This document shows, piece after piece, positions 7,966-17,487 of a DNA stretch of 64,000 nucleotides; position 1 is the first letter of the stretch, and each line of letters starts with the position of its first letter. A model generated the notes under the pieces. The model had not been told where the DNA came from, made no database searches, and was given only the letters and a program-made list of their open reading frames with translations. This stretch comes from Actinomycetota bacterium (GTDB lineage Bacteria > Actinomycetota > Nitriliruptoria > Nitriliruptorales > Nitriliruptoraceae), in NCBI GenBank assembly GCA_019347575.1, contig JAHWKY010000001.1, positions 232,762 through 296,761 of the forward strand, given 5' to 3'. Position numbers and translations under genes: made by a program.

Positions 7966-8618
7966 AACCGTCCGAGACCATCCGCGCCGCCGACGGGCGG
8001 GTGCCGGGACGGCGCGGGCGCGCGACCCGGGAACGACTGCTCGACGCCACCGCGGGCATGCTCGAGACGACCTCGTGGCGTGACCTCAAGGTGGTCGACA
8101 TCGCGCGGGAAGCCGGCACCTCGCCGGCGACCTTCTACCAGTACTTCCCCGAGGTCGAGACCGCGATCCTGGTCCTCGCGGAACGAGCCGCCGACGAGGG
8201 GCATGTGCTCGCCGAGGCCGTGCTCGACGGGCGTTGGTCGGGACGCGCCGGGTTCGGCCGGGCCACGGCGATGGTCGACGCGTTCCTGGGGTTCTGGGAC
8301 GACCACACCGCGCTGATCCGGCTCATCGACCTCAACATCGCCGAGGGCGATCCGCGCTTCCGCGAGATCCGCAACGACCTGCTGGGTCCCGTCACCGAGG
8401 CGCTGGGAGATCTCATCGGCGAGCTGAAGGCCGACGGCCGTCATCCCGACGACGTCCAACCGGTGGCGCAGGCAGCAGCGCTCGTGTCGATGCTGGCCCA
8501 CGTCGCTGAGCACCACGCGGGCCTCGAGACCTGGGGGGTGGAGCACGACGCGCTGCGGGTGAGCCTGGCGCGGTTGGTGTTCACCGGCGTCACCGGACGT
8601 CGACCCCCGGACGCCTGA
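7950..8618 (+). CDS. TetR-family transcriptional regulator
   Basis: A 222-aa repressor-type protein. The N-terminal helix-turn-helix is at residues about 49-68 (VDIAREAGTSPATFYQYFP), after a basic arm (GRRGRATRERLLDA). The ligand-binding C-terminal half includes LIRLIDLNIAEGDPRFREIRNDL. The GTG start lies inside an operator. It is followed six bases later by an acyl-CoA ligase gene, so the two are likely cotranscribed. Because matching operators precede three catabolic operons and a binding-protein gene in this window, it is the best candidate for regulator of that set, probably sensing an acyl-CoA. The ligand is an inference; the family assignment is firm. Confidence 0.92.
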   Translation: MTHRQEPSETIRAADGRVPGRRGRATRERLLDATAGMLETTSWRDLKVVDIAREAGTSPATFYQYFPEVETAILVLAERAADEGHVLAEAVLDGRWSGRAGFGRATAMVDAFLGFWDDHTALIRLIDLNIAEGDPRFREIRNDLLGPVTEALGDLIGELKADGRHPDDVQPVAQAAALVSMLAHVAEHHAGLETWGVEHDALRVSLARLVFTGVTGRRPPDA

Positions 8619-8624
8619 GCGAAC

Positions 8625-10082
8625 GTGCTGCCCACGGTCGTCCGTGATGCCGCCGCTCGCTTCGGCGACCGCCCCGCCTACCTCGCCTCCGCGGGCTGGC
8701 CGCTGACCTACACCGACCTCGACCGGCTGTCGGACGAGGTCGCGGTCGGCTTGGCCCGCCGGGGCGTCGCTGCCGGCGACCTCGTCGCGCTCGCGCTGCC
8801 GTCGAGCCCGGAGTTCGTCGTCGCCTACGTCGCGCTCGCGAAGCTCGGGGCGGTCACCACCGGGATCAACCCGCGCTTCACCGCGACCGAGCGGCGCGCG
8901 GTCCTCGACCAGCTCAGGCCCTCCTGGCTCCTCGCGACCACCGACCTCACGGACGGCGCCCCGCACGACCTCGACATCGTCGAGGTCGTGCTCGCCCCCG
9001 CCGCCGCGGACGTGCTGACCCCGCTGCGCGTCGCCGACGCCACCTCACCGCAGCTGGACGACGATCCGGACCGCGAGGTCGCGGTCGTGCTCACCTCCGG
9101 CACGACCGGTACGCCGCGGGGCGCGGTGTTCACGAACCGCCAGCTCGCCGCCATCGCCGACATCGAGGCCGGTGACCGGCGCGAGGGCGGCGAGCCGGTC
9201 CTCGGCTCCACCGAGCTGGTCCACATCGGGGCGATGACCAAGCTCGCGTGGCAGCTGCGCGTCGGGATGACCACCCACCTGATGGATCGCTGGCGTGCGG
9301 AGACGGCGCTGCGGCTGGTCGCCGAGCACCGCATCCGCTTCCTGGGGGGCATCCCGGCCCAGCTCGCGTTGATGCTGCGCCACCCGCTCGTCGACGAGCT
9401 CGACCTCGACTGCGTCGGGTTCGTCGTCAGCGGGGGAGGACCCGCCCCGCCCGCGCTGGTGCGGGCGGCGATGGCCCGGTTCGAGGCACCGTTCGGCATC
9501 CGCTACTCGTCCACCGAGACCGGCGGCCTGGGTTGCGCCATCGACCTGGCCGACCCCGACGACGACGGCGTGCACACCGTCGGGCGACCGCGCCACGGCA
9601 TCGAACTCGACGTCCGCGACGGCGAGGTGTGGCTGCGCTCGCCAGCGGCGATGACGCGCTACCTGCACGATCCCGAGGCCACCGCCGCGACGTTGGTCGA
9701 CGGCTGGGTTCGCACCGGCGACGTCGGTGCGCTGGACGACCGGGGACGGCTGGTGCTGGCCGGGCGCGAGCGCGAGATGTACGTCCGCGGTGGCTACAAC
9801 GTGCACCCCCAGGAGGTCGAGGCGGTGCTCGCGGCGCACCCGCTGGTGGCGGAGGTGGCGATCGCCCCGCGCCCCGACGAGGTGATGGGCGCCGTCGGCG
9901 TGGCCGTCGTGGTCCCCGTCGACCCGGCGCGCCCGCCGACCCTCGACGAGCTACGAGCGCACGCGGCCGCGCGTTTGGCGCGCTACAAGCTCCCCGAGGA
10001 CGGCGTCACCGTTGCGGCGCTGCCACTTACCGCGATGCACAAGCTCGATCGTCGCGCCCTGGCACGGCTCGTGGGCAGCTGA
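8625..10082 (+). CDS. AMP-dependent acyl-CoA synthetase/ligase
   Basis: A 485-aa ANL-superfamily enzyme that activates a carboxylic acid as acyl-adenylate and then acyl-CoA. The P-loop-like motif VVLTSGTTGTPRGAVFT, the A5-like RYSSTETGG, the hinge region GWVRTGDVGALDDRGRL and REREMYVRGGYNVHPQEVE are all present. The C-terminal catalytic lysine segment reads ARYKLPEDGV. The GTG start is 6 bp after the TetR gene. Substrate is unknown, but the context (TetR, acyl-CoA dehydrogenases elsewhere under the same operator) points to a fatty or steroid-type acid. It is convergent with the cluster at 10240 across a strong hairpin. Confidence 0.92.
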   Translation: MLPTVVRDAAARFGDRPAYLASAGWPLTYTDLDRLSDEVAVGLARRGVAAGDLVALALPSSPEFVVAYVALAKLGAVTTGINPRFTATERRAVLDQLRPSWLLATTDLTDGAPHDLDIVEVVLAPAAADVLTPLRVADATSPQLDDDPDREVAVVLTSGTTGTPRGAVFTNRQLAAIADIEAGDRREGGEPVLGSTELVHIGAMTKLAWQLRVGMTTHLMDRWRAETALRLVAEHRIRFLGGIPAQLALMLRHPLVDELDLDCVGFVVSGGGPAPPALVRAAMARFEAPFGIRYSSTETGGLGCAIDLADPDDDGVHTVGRPRHGIELDVRDGEVWLRSPAAMTRYLHDPEATAATLVDGWVRTGDVGALDDRGRLVLAGREREMYVRGGYNVHPQEVEAVLAAHPLVAEVAIAPRPDEVMGAVGVAVVVPVDPARPPTLDELRAHAAARLARYKLPEDGVTVAALPLTAMHKLDRRALARLVGS

Positions 10083-10184
10083 CGAGGCGGACGCCTGGGC
10101 AGGGCGGTCAGAAGCGGACGATCCCGGCGGAACGGACGCGTAGCGGGGCGTGCAGAGGGGTACCGCCGCGTCTGCGGGAGGAGA

Positions 10185-10229
10185 GGATCCGGGGGGTCGG
10201 GACCCCTCCAGGCCCGACCCCCCGGATCC
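10185..10229. terminator. Bidirectional hairpin terminator
   Basis: Perfect 17-bp inverted repeat (10185-10201 and 10213-10229) with an 11-base loop. The stem starts GGATCCGGGGGG. It sits between convergent genes ending at 10082 (+) and 10240 (-). There is no long T-tract, as usual in high-GC actinobacteria. Confidence 0.8.
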
Positions 10230-10239
10230 GTCTAGGGGA

Positions 10240-11697
10240 TCAGATCGCTCGCAGGAGCAGGATCTGTCCCAGTGCGAAGTCTGCCACGTACAGGTCGGTG
10301 GCGTTGAACGCCACGTCGATCGGCGCCGGGAGGTTGACGATCGTCTCCGGCTCGCCGGCGTCGCCATCGTCGTCGATCGGGATGCGGACGACGTCGCGAC
10401 CGACCGGCTCGTCGCCGAAGAAGTTGCCGAAGCGCGCGGCGACGAGGTCGCCATCGGGTCCGAACGCCAGGCCGGTGGCGGCGACGTGCAGCCCGAGCAG
10501 CTGCTCGGGCGCGGTGTGCTCGCCGCACTCCTCCTCGACCGCTGGGTTCTGGGCGACGTCCCACCCGTCCTCGAGATCGGCGTAGACACACTCCGGGAAA
10601 CCGAAGTGGGTCGGCGGGTCGTGGATCTGGTCCACGTCGCGGACCGCGACGAGGGTGTCCTCGCCGTAGGGATCCTGCTCGTCGAGGCCGTTGACGGTCA
10701 TCCACGCCTCGGGCGTGCCGGGGCGGAACGCGACGTCGAAGTTGTTGCGCATCCCCGTCGCTTCGACGAACAGCTCCGGCAGGGGCTGCTCCGGATCCTC
10801 CAGCTCGAACACCGCGTCCTCGGGACCGAGGTCGCGGGCTCCGAGCCGCACCGACAGCAACGTGCCGCTCAGCGGGGTCTCGGGGTCGCCACCGGTCGCA
10901 CCGTCGTCGGTGGAGTTGCCGTTGGTGATGTAGAGGCGGTCACCACGGATGGCGAGCCCGTTGGTGTTGTGACGGCCGTTGGGCAGTTCGTCGACCACGA
11001 TCTGTCCGACCTCGGCGGCGTCACCGCCACCCGCGGGGATGGCCCACACGCGCCCCGCCGTCGTCCGGCCCGAGGTGGAGGACCCGTGCGAGTCGGCGAC
11101 GTACAGCCACTCGGCGTTGTCGTCGACGACGATCCCGAGCGGGTTGTTGAACCCGCTGGCGTACGTCTCACCCGGGCCCAGGACTCCACCGGCCAGGATC
11201 GGGAACATCTCGACCGTGCCCTGGGCCCAGCTCGCCGCCAGCACGTTGTTGCCCACGACCGCGATGCTCGTCGGGGTCGCCACGGCTGCCACCGAGGGCA
11301 GCGGCGGCACGGGGACGGGCAACGGCGGGCTCGTCCGTGGCAGCACGTGGAGGGTGCCGGTCATCTCCGGGTGGGTGGTGCAGAAGAAGCCGTAGTCGCC
11401 GGGCCCGAGCGCCTCGACCCCTTCCACCGGGGCGGACTGGCCCTGGGCGATGATCCGGCTCGAGAAGAGGGGATCGCCCCACACGTCCTCGTCGACCGAG
11501 TGGACGTCGTGGACGGCGAGGTCGGCGTTGACGTAGGTCAGCGCGTCGCCCGACTCGATCAGCAGCTGTGGCGGCACGTACTGGAAGTTCACCGTCGTGA
11601 TGTAGTGCTCGGAGGGCGCCGCACCGACGGTCGTCGGCGCCACCCCGAGGAGCAGCGCCGAGACCGTCAGGAGGACGAGCGCGGTCCGGATGTGCAC
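10240..11697 (-). CDS. Secreted cupredoxin / beta-propeller (glucose-sorbosone-dehydrogenase-like) protein, paralogue 1
   Basis: A 485-aa exported protein with a signal peptide at 1-26. Residues about 30-118 are a plastocyanin-like domain with a complete type-1 copper set: His63, Cys106, His109 and Met112 (GFFCTTHPEM). After a Pro-rich linker (about 122-135) comes a beta-propeller with repeated NHL/PQQ-sugar-dehydrogenase-like blades (NPLGIVVDD, GRHNTNGLAIRGDRLYITNG, MRNNFDVAFRPG, LLGLHVAATGLAFGPDGDL). It is the last gene of the minus-strand cluster; its GTG lies one base after the DUF1501 stop, so translation is coupled. It is a paralogue of the protein at 14584. Probably an extracellular copper redox enzyme; substrate unknown. 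Confidence 0.85.
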   Translation of the reverse strand: MHIRTALVLLTVSALLLGVAPTTVGAAPSEHYITTVNFQYVPPQLLIESGDALTYVNADLAVHDVHSVDEDVWGDPLFSSRIIAQGQSAPVEGVEALGPGDYGFFCTTHPEMTGTLHVLPRTSPPLPVPVPPLPSVAAVATPTSIAVVGNNVLAASWAQGTVEMFPILAGGVLGPGETYASGFNNPLGIVVDDNAEWLYVADSHGSSTSGRTTAGRVWAIPAGGGDAAEVGQIVVDELPNGRHNTNGLAIRGDRLYITNGNSTDDGATGGDPETPLSGTLLSVRLGARDLGPEDAVFELEDPEQPLPELFVEATGMRNNFDVAFRPGTPEAWMTVNGLDEQDPYGEDTLVAVRDVDQIHDPPTHFGFPECVYADLEDGWDVAQNPAVEEECGEHTAPEQLLGLHVAATGLAFGPDGDLVAARFGNFFGDEPVGRDVVRIPIDDDGDAGEPETIVNLPAPIDVAFNATDLYVADFALGQILLLRAI

Positions 11698-11698
11698 A

Positions 11699-13006
11699 TC
11701 AGCCTCCGAAGAGTGCGGGCAGAGGGTCGAGCCCGCTGCCGTAGTAGGGCTCGGGGTTCCCGAGCCAGGACGTCAGCACCGACTGGTAGACCCGCCGCAT
11801 GTCCTGGGTCATGGCGAGGTTGTCGGCGGGGGCCAGGGGCGTACCCATGGGCGGGTGGTCGCCGTACAGCCCGGGGGTCAGCGTCTCGGGACCGGCCGAC
11901 GACTCCGGCGGCGGCCCGATGAGGAGGACCGGGGCGGCGGCGCCGTGGTCGGTGCCCGCCGCGGCGCCCGAGCCGTTCTCGCCGATGCGCCGCCCGAACT
12001 CGCTCGTGATGATGAAGAGCGTGCGGTCGGCCAGCTCCGTCGGCATCGGGCCGGTGTTGCCGGTGCCCTCGTAGAAGATCCGGATGCCCTCGGACAGGTC
12101 CGAGTACAGATCCTGGTGCCGGCTCGCCTGGCCGTTGTGGGTGTCGTAGCCGCTCTGGCGCAGGTAGACCACCTCGCAGCCGTAGTCACCCTCGAGGAGC
12201 TTGCGCGCCGTCAGCAGCCGGACCGCGAGGGCGTTGCCGTTGACGTTGGGGGGAGCGGTCGCCTGCGACAGCTCGCCCACCACGCTCATCGAGGAGCTGA
12301 GGCGACGGCCGTACGCTCGCCGTAGGCGCTCGGCGGGGTCGTGCATCGCGTAGCGCTGCACGGTCTCGTAGCGCTGCTCGGCGCCGCCGATCGATCCGTC
12401 CGCGAGCGTGAACGGCAACCGGGCGATGCCGATGCCGCTCTGACGCTCGCCCTGGAGGATGAACGGCAGCTCGGGCACGATGCCCACGCCCCGTATCTCG
12501 CCCTCGCCGATGCCGACGCGGTCGAGGTGACGACCGAGCCAGCCGGTGTTGAGCTCCTGGTCGTTGGGAGGCGAGCCGGACTCCCACGCCTCGGTCCCGG
12601 TCTGGTGCGAGAAGCTGTGGTTGGGGTAGTCCACGCCCTGCACGATCGAGATGCGGCCGGCCTGGTACAGCCCGTGCAGGTAGGTCAACGCCGGGTGGAA
12701 GCCGAGCTGCTGGTCGGCGTCGTCGAACTGGTCGAGCCGTAGCAGCTGCTCGCGCGGGATCTGGATGGACGGACGCACCTTCTCGTAGACGGTGCGCCGA
12801 GCTGCGCCGGGCACGTCCTCGAGCGGCACCACCATGTTGAGCGCATCGTTGCCTCCGTCGAGCACGAGCACGACGAGACGGGGACGCAGGCGCGTGGCTG
12901 GATCGACCTCGGCGAACGCGACGCCCTCGCCGACCCGCGCGATGAGCGGGAGGCTGGCGGCGACGGTGCCGGACGTCTGGATGAACTGACGGCGGGTGAG
13001 TGGCAT
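11699..13006 (-). CDS. DUF1501 family protein with Tat-type signal
   Basis: A 435-aa protein. ATG 13006 was chosen because it begins [14 protein letters not shown], a twin-arginine-like signal (TRRQF) followed by a hydrophobic stretch, and because it overlaps the upstream stop codon by one base (TGATG). Alkaline-phosphatase/sulfatase-like fold features of DUF1501 are visible: [54 protein letters not shown] and [14 protein letters not shown]. These resemble metal-site segments of phosphodiesterase-type enzymes. DUF1501 genes are commonly paired with DUF1800 genes, as here. Biochemical function is not established. Confidence 0.88.
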   Translation of the reverse strand: MPLTRRQFIQTSGTVAASLPLIARVGEGVAFAEVDPATRLRPRLVVLVLDGGNDALNMVVPLEDVPGAARRTVYEKVRPSIQIPREQLLRLDQFDDADQQLGFHPALTYLHGLYQAGRISIVQGVDYPNHSFSHQTGTEAWESGSPPNDQELNTGWLGRHLDRVGIGEGEIRGVGIVPELPFILQGERQSGIGIARLPFTLADGSIGGAEQRYETVQRYAMHDPAERLRRAYGRRLSSSMSVVGELSQATAPPNVNGNALAVRLLTARKLLEGDYGCEVVYLRQSGYDTHNGQASRHQDLYSDLSEGIRIFYEGTGNTGPMPTELADRTLFIITSEFGRRIGENGSGAAAGTDHGAAAPVLLIGPPPESSAGPETLTPGLYGDHPPMGTPLAPADNLAMTQDMRRVYQSVLTSWLGNPEPYYGSGLDPLPALFGG

Positions 13007-14436
13007 CACACGACCTCCCATTCCGGCGCGGACAGGACCAGCATCAGGACACCCTCCTGGAGGACCGACTCCGATCGGCCGGCCTGGCTCTCCAAGTAGT
13101 CCTTGATGGCTGCGCTGGTGTTGACCGAGAACCCCGCGAGGCCGAACTTGGCGGCCCACCCGTCGAGGTCGTTGGAGACGGGAAGATCGGCGTGTGTGCC
13201 GAAGCCCACGAAGGGTCGCGTCGCTCCGATCACCGCGTAGCCCAGTAGGTAGCGGTGGGCCACGGCGGTGGTGCCGAGCCAGTGCTCGCTGTCGGGCCAG
13301 CCGAACACCGACGGCGGGTACATCGGCACTTGCCCCATCTGCTCGAGGTAGTCGTCAGCGCCGCCGATGAAGCTGCCGTTGATGAACGGCAGATCGTCGG
13401 CGAAGGTCAGGTCGAGGACCTTCGCGGCGTGCACGACGAGGTCGGCGGGGGGACGGACGAGCTGCTGGCCGTTGGCACGATCGGTGTAGCGGAAGCCGTC
13501 GGAGAGCAGCAGCGCGCGGATCGCGGGGCGCAGGTCCCAGTCGTTGGCGACCAGCGCCGCGGCGACCTCCTCGATCAGCGGTTCACCGAAGACGCTGCCG
13601 ACGTCGGGCGTGTACGCCAGCGCCCGGATCATCCGGTAGGCGATCCACCGCGAGGCGCTCGGTTGCGCCAGGAGGTGGTCGATCAGGTCGAGGTACTCAT
13701 CGATCCCGCGGGACCTGAACGCGCGGCCGAGGACGACCTTGTCGCCGTCGTCGTGGTCGTCGGGCCAGAACTGGGCGTCGTCGCGCGTCTGCGGCCCGCC
13801 GAAGAACGGGGCGTCGGCCCTCAGGAGCTTGTCGATCGCGTCGGCGGGGCGCCAGCCGGTGAGCATGCGCGCAGCCTCGCGCACGTCCTCCTCGGTGTAG
13901 ACCTGGGGGAGCTTGCCGAGCGTGAACAGCTCCATGAGCTCGCGGGCGTAGTTCTCGTTCGGCTTGACCTTGGTGTTGGTGTCGCCGTCGAGCCAGTACA
14001 GCATCGCCGGGTCGATGGTGATGGCGGCTATCAGGTCGCGGAAGTTGCCCAGCGCATGCGTGCGGATGCGGACGATCTGCGCGGCGACGTGCTGGATGCT
14101 GGGGGCGGAGCCCTCGGGAGCGGTCGCCAGATGATCGTGGAGGAAGAAGGTGAACCGCTCCTCCAACGGGTACGGCGTCGTACGCATCACCTCGAGCCAG
14201 TGGCTGACCGGGTCATCGCCAGTGAGGTTGATGAACGTGTCGATGCCGTCGGCTCGGTGCAGCACCTCGCCAGCGGTCGGTTGGCGTAGGGCGGGTTCGG
14301 TCGGGACGTCGAGCAGGTGCTCGACGAGGTCGGCGTACGGCTGCCCGCTCCACTTGTCGAGGTCGGCTTCGGTGGCGCCGAAGGCGACGCGGTTGATCAG
14401 TCGCGAGACGTCCTCGCGCGTGGCGAGCTCGGACAC
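13006..14436 (-). CDS. DUF1800 family protein
   Basis: A 476-aa protein. The GTG at 14436 was preferred over an earlier in-frame start because it follows GGAGGGG and begins at the conserved LINRVAFGATEADLDKW segment. Family landmarks are FTFFLHDHLATAP, NENYARELMELFTLG, YTEEDVREAARMLTGW, RMIRALAYTPD and MYPPSVFGWPDSEHWLG. No signal peptide is obvious. DUF1800 and DUF1501 are a recurrent gene pair whose function is unresolved; joint export by the Tat signal of the partner is an inference. It sits between two cupredoxin-propeller genes. Confidence 0.88.
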   Translation of the reverse strand: MSELATREDVSRLINRVAFGATEADLDKWSGQPYADLVEHLLDVPTEPALRQPTAGEVLHRADGIDTFINLTGDDPVSHWLEVMRTTPYPLEERFTFFLHDHLATAPEGSAPSIQHVAAQIVRIRTHALGNFRDLIAAITIDPAMLYWLDGDTNTKVKPNENYARELMELFTLGKLPQVYTEEDVREAARMLTGWRPADAIDKLLRADAPFFGGPQTRDDAQFWPDDHDDGDKVVLGRAFRSRGIDEYLDLIDHLLAQPSASRWIAYRMIRALAYTPDVGSVFGEPLIEEVAAALVANDWDLRPAIRALLLSDGFRYTDRANGQQLVRPPADLVVHAAKVLDLTFADDLPFINGSFIGGADDYLEQMGQVPMYPPSVFGWPDSEHWLGTTAVAHRYLLGYAVIGATRPFVGFGTHADLPVSNDLDGWAAKFGLAGFSVNTSAAIKDYLESQAGRSESVLQEGVLMLVLSAPEWEVV

Positions 14437-14583
14437 GGTTCTCCCCTCCAGGAACGTCGTGCTCCGAGGACGCTGTCCGAGCCCTCTCGTTAACCGCGCG
14501 GATGGCTCCTCAGCCGCCAACTTCGACGGCGGTTGCCCGTTCTCCTGCCCGTCCAGGCGTCCCTGCGGCCACCGTACAGGAGG

Positions 14584-16098
14584 TCAGGAACCCGCGATGA
14601 GCAGGATCTGACCGAGGGCGAAGTCGGCGGCGTAGAGGTTGTCGCCGTCGTAGGTGACGTCGAGCGGGGCCGGGAGCACCGCGATCGTCTCGGGCTCGCC
14701 CGCTGATGCGTCAGGGCCGATGTCGAGCCGCACGATGTCGCGGCCGCGAGGGGTCGTGCCGAAGAAGTTGCCGAAGCGCCCGAGGACGAGGTCGCCGTCG
14801 GGCCCGAAGGCGAGGCCGGTGGCGGCGACGTGCAGGCCGAGGAGCTGCTCAGGAGGGGTGTGCTCCCCACACGTCGTCGCCACCGCCTCGTTCTGGGTGA
14901 CGTCCCACTCACCATCGAGGTTCGCGTAGACGCACTCGGGGAAGCCGAAGTGCGTCGGGGCGTCGTGCACGAACGTCACGTCGGGCACCGCGACCAGCGT
15001 GTCCTCGCCGTAGGGGTCGAGCTGGTCGGGGCCGTTGACCGTCATCCACGCCTCGGTCGTGCCGGGTCGGAACGCGACGTCGAAGTTGTTGCGCATCCCC
15101 GTGGCCTCGACGAGCAGGTCGGGCAGGACGAGCTCCTCGCCCTCGTCGGGCTCGGGGATCTCGCCGAAGACCGCATCGTCCGGCGTGAGCTCACGCGCCC
15201 CGATGCGGATCGAGATGAGCGTGCCGCTGAGGGGTTCCTCCGGCAGGCCTCCGGAGACGCCGTCGTCGGTCGAGTTGCCGTTGGTCACGTACAGCCGGTC
15301 CCCCCGGATCGCCATCCCGTTGGTGTTGTGCCGACCGTTCGGCAGCTCGTCCACGACCACCTCACCGACCTCGGCAGCGTCACCTCCTCCCGGAGGGATG
15401 GCCCACACCCGCCCCGCCGTATCGCGGTCGTCGCGCGCCGAGGGGTGCGAGTCCGCGACGTAGAGCCAGCCGTCGTCGTCGAAGACGATCCCGAGCGGGT
15501 TTCTGAACCCGGTCGCGTAGGACTCCGCCGGCCCCAGCAAGCCGGCCTCGAGGATCGGCAGCGCCTCGACCGTGCCCTGCGACCAGCTCGCCGCGTACAT
15601 CGTGTCGTCTCGCACCGTGATGCTGGTCGGCGTGGCGACCGCACCCGCGGACGGCACCGGTGCGGAGTCGGGCACCGGCACCGGCGACTCCGGCGTCACG
15701 CGCTCGATCACCTCGAGCGTGCCGGTCGTCGTGGTCGGGTGCACGGTGCAGTAGAAGTCGTAGGTGCCGGGCGCGAGCTGCGACGTCCCGGTGACGTCCG
15801 CCTGTTGACCCGCGGCGATCGTGTCGCTGGCGAACAGCGGTCCGCCGTCCTCGCCGTACTCGCGGGCGGTGACGTTGTGGGGTGCGGGCAGGTCGGCGTT
15901 CGTCAGCGTCAGGCTGGCCCCCTCCTCGATCGTCACCTCTTCGGGCACGTACGTGAGCGCGATCACGGTGATGTGCTGACCGGGCGGGGCGGGGGCCGTC
16001 GGGGCCGTGGTGGCATCGAGCGCGGACGGTAGGGGCGGGGCGGCCGCGACGATCAGCGCTGCGACCGCAGCGAGCGCGAACAGGTTCCGGGATCGCAT
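14584..16098 (-). CDS. Secreted cupredoxin / beta-propeller protein, paralogue 2
   Basis: A 504-aa exported protein, the first gene of the minus-strand cluster. The signal peptide is at 1-28. The cupredoxin-like domain (about 40-130) keeps His74, Cys117 and His120 (FYCTVHP) but has threonines (TTTTG) where paralogue 1 has its Met ligand, so the copper site may be blue-copper without Met or may have lost metal. The beta-propeller closely parallels paralogue 1 block for block (GRHNTNGMAIRGDRLYVTNG, MRNNFDVAFRPG, HFGFPECVYANL, LLGLHVAATGLAFGPDGDL). About 150 bp separate it from DUF1800. Confidence 0.85.
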   Translation of the reverse strand: MRSRNLFALAAVAALIVAAAPPLPSALDATTAPTAPAPPGQHITVIALTYVPEEVTIEEGASLTLTNADLPAPHNVTAREYGEDGGPLFASDTIAAGQQADVTGTSQLAPGTYDFYCTVHPTTTTGTLEVIERVTPESPVPVPDSAPVPSAGAVATPTSITVRDDTMYAASWSQGTVEALPILEAGLLGPAESYATGFRNPLGIVFDDDGWLYVADSHPSARDDRDTAGRVWAIPPGGGDAAEVGEVVVDELPNGRHNTNGMAIRGDRLYVTNGNSTDDGVSGGLPEEPLSGTLISIRIGARELTPDDAVFGEIPEPDEGEELVLPDLLVEATGMRNNFDVAFRPGTTEAWMTVNGPDQLDPYGEDTLVAVPDVTFVHDAPTHFGFPECVYANLDGEWDVTQNEAVATTCGEHTPPEQLLGLHVAATGLAFGPDGDLVLGRFGNFFGTTPRGRDIVRLDIGPDASAGEPETIAVLPAPLDVTYDGDNLYAADFALGQILLIAGS

Positions 16099-16305
16099 GG
16101 CTCCCCTTCCAGCGATCGACTTGCTGGGACCTTCGACCCCCGCCGCCCGTGTTCCTGCCCTCGGGTGTGGCGGAGCCTCCCATCCTCCTCACCGTGCTCT
16201 ACGCACACGGGGCGCGCTCGGTTCACCCGGGCTCGGTGACGTCTGCCTGCGGTTGACACCGCGTGAGGTTGCGACGTACGGTTCTGTTCGCCAAGTCGAC
16301 CACTT

Positions 16306-16321
16306 GTTCGCTATCACGAAC
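16306..16321. promoter_or_regulatory. 16-bp palindromic operator GTTCG-N6-CGAAC
   Basis: Perfect half-sites GTTCG and CGAAC are separated by six bases, 17 bp upstream of the ATG at 16339. The same half-sites with the same spacing occur before ribBA (26046-26061), suggesting a shared regulator. The IclR-family gene at 19501 is a nearby candidate. Confidence 0.55.
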
Positions 16322-16338
16322 ACCTCGCGAGGGAAGCC

Positions 16339-17475
16339 ATGAAGCTCGACCTGCTGTACGAGATCGACGTGCCCAAGCCCTGGGGCCCCGAGCCGTGGCC
16401 GCAGAACCAGCGCAAGCGGGAGCAGCGCGCCTACAGGGAGGCGCTGGAGCAGATCGCGCTGGCGGACAAGCTGGGGTTCAACACCGTGTGGATGGTGGAG
16501 CACCACTTCCGCGAGGGCCGGTCGCACTCCTCGTGCCCCGAGGCCACCCTCGGCGCGCTGAGCCAGATCACCGAGAACATCAGGCTCGGCTTCGGGGTCG
16601 CGTTGATGCCCCACGAGTTCACGCCACCGATCCGCGTCGCCGAGAAGGTCGCGACCGTCGACGTCCTGTCCAACGGTCGGGTCGAGTGGGGGACGGGGCG
16701 CTCGACGCCGATGGAGCAGACCGCGTTCGGGGTCGACCGCGAGGCGTCACGTGACAAGTGGCGTGCGGCGATCGAGACCGTCGTCGGCATGTGGGAGACC
16801 CAGTACTACGAGGAGGACTCGGAGTACTTCACCTTCCCCAAGCGCAACGTCACGCCCAAGCCGGTGCAGGACCCGCACCCGCCGTGCTGGGTCGCGGCGA
16901 CGTCACCCTCGTCGGCCGAGGTCGCCGGCGAGGCTGGGCTCGGCCTGCTGAGCTTCGCGATCATGCAACCCATCCAGGTGATGGCCGATGTCATCAAGCG
17001 CTACCGCGCGGCCTGCGAGCGCATGGAGGAGCCGCTCACGCGCGTGGTCAACAACCGCGCCGCGGCGTACACGCTGGTGCACTGCGCCGACTCGATGGAC
17101 GAGGCCGAGACCAACGGGGTCTGGGACGCGGTGTGGTGGTGGTACCAGCACCTCGCCGAGTTCATGCTCGAGTGGGAGTTCCCCCACTTCCCTCAGGAGG
17201 AGAAGGACAAGCTCTTCCCCCTGATGAAGAAGCACGCCGAGGGCGACCTCGAGCCCAAGATGTTCAACGACTACGACATGATCATCGTGGGCGACCCCGA
17301 CCAGTGCATCGAGAAGATGAAGACCTACGAGTCCCTCGGGGTCGACCAGCTGCTCTGCTACATGCAGTTCGGCGACCTCGACCACGACGCGATCATGAGG
17401 TCGATCGAGCTCATCGGCAAGCACGTCCTGCCCGAGGTGGACGCCGAGGCCTCCGTCACCGTCGTCGAGAAGTGA
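16339..17475 (+). CDS. LLM-class flavin-dependent monooxygenase
   Basis: A 378-aa luciferase-like protein, larger than the other five in this window. The N-terminus DLLYEIDVPKPWG is followed by the TIM-barrel signatures LADKLGFNTVWMVEHHF, IRLGFGVALMPHEF, VATVDVLSNGRVEWGTGRST, VTPKPVQDPHPPCWVAATS and the C-terminal IIVGDPDQCIEKMKTYESLGVDQLLCYMQFG. This architecture is typical of bacterial-luciferase-like monooxygenases using reduced flavin. It starts at ATG 16339 behind a palindromic operator. An SDR gene follows after three copies of the 26-bp repeat. The substrate is not known. Confidence 0.88.
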   Translation: MKLDLLYEIDVPKPWGPEPWPQNQRKREQRAYREALEQIALADKLGFNTVWMVEHHFREGRSHSSCPEATLGALSQITENIRLGFGVALMPHEFTPPIRVAEKVATVDVLSNGRVEWGTGRSTPMEQTAFGVDREASRDKWRAAIETVVGMWETQYYEEDSEYFTFPKRNVTPKPVQDPHPPCWVAATSPSSAEVAGEAGLGLLSFAIMQPIQVMADVIKRYRAACERMEEPLTRVVNNRAAAYTLVHCADSMDEAETNGVWDAVWWWYQHLAEFMLEWEFPHFPQEEKDKLFPLMKKHAEGDLEPKMFNDYDMIIVGDPDQCIEKMKTYESLGVDQLLCYMQFGDLDHDAIMRSIELIGKHVLPEVDAEASVTVVEK

Positions 17476-17487
17476 GCACGTCCTTGT

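Noticed and set aside
13009..13159. Longer DUF1501 protein starting at 13159
   Set aside because: The extra residues overlap the DUF1800 gene and precede a clear Tat signal beginning at ATG 13006.
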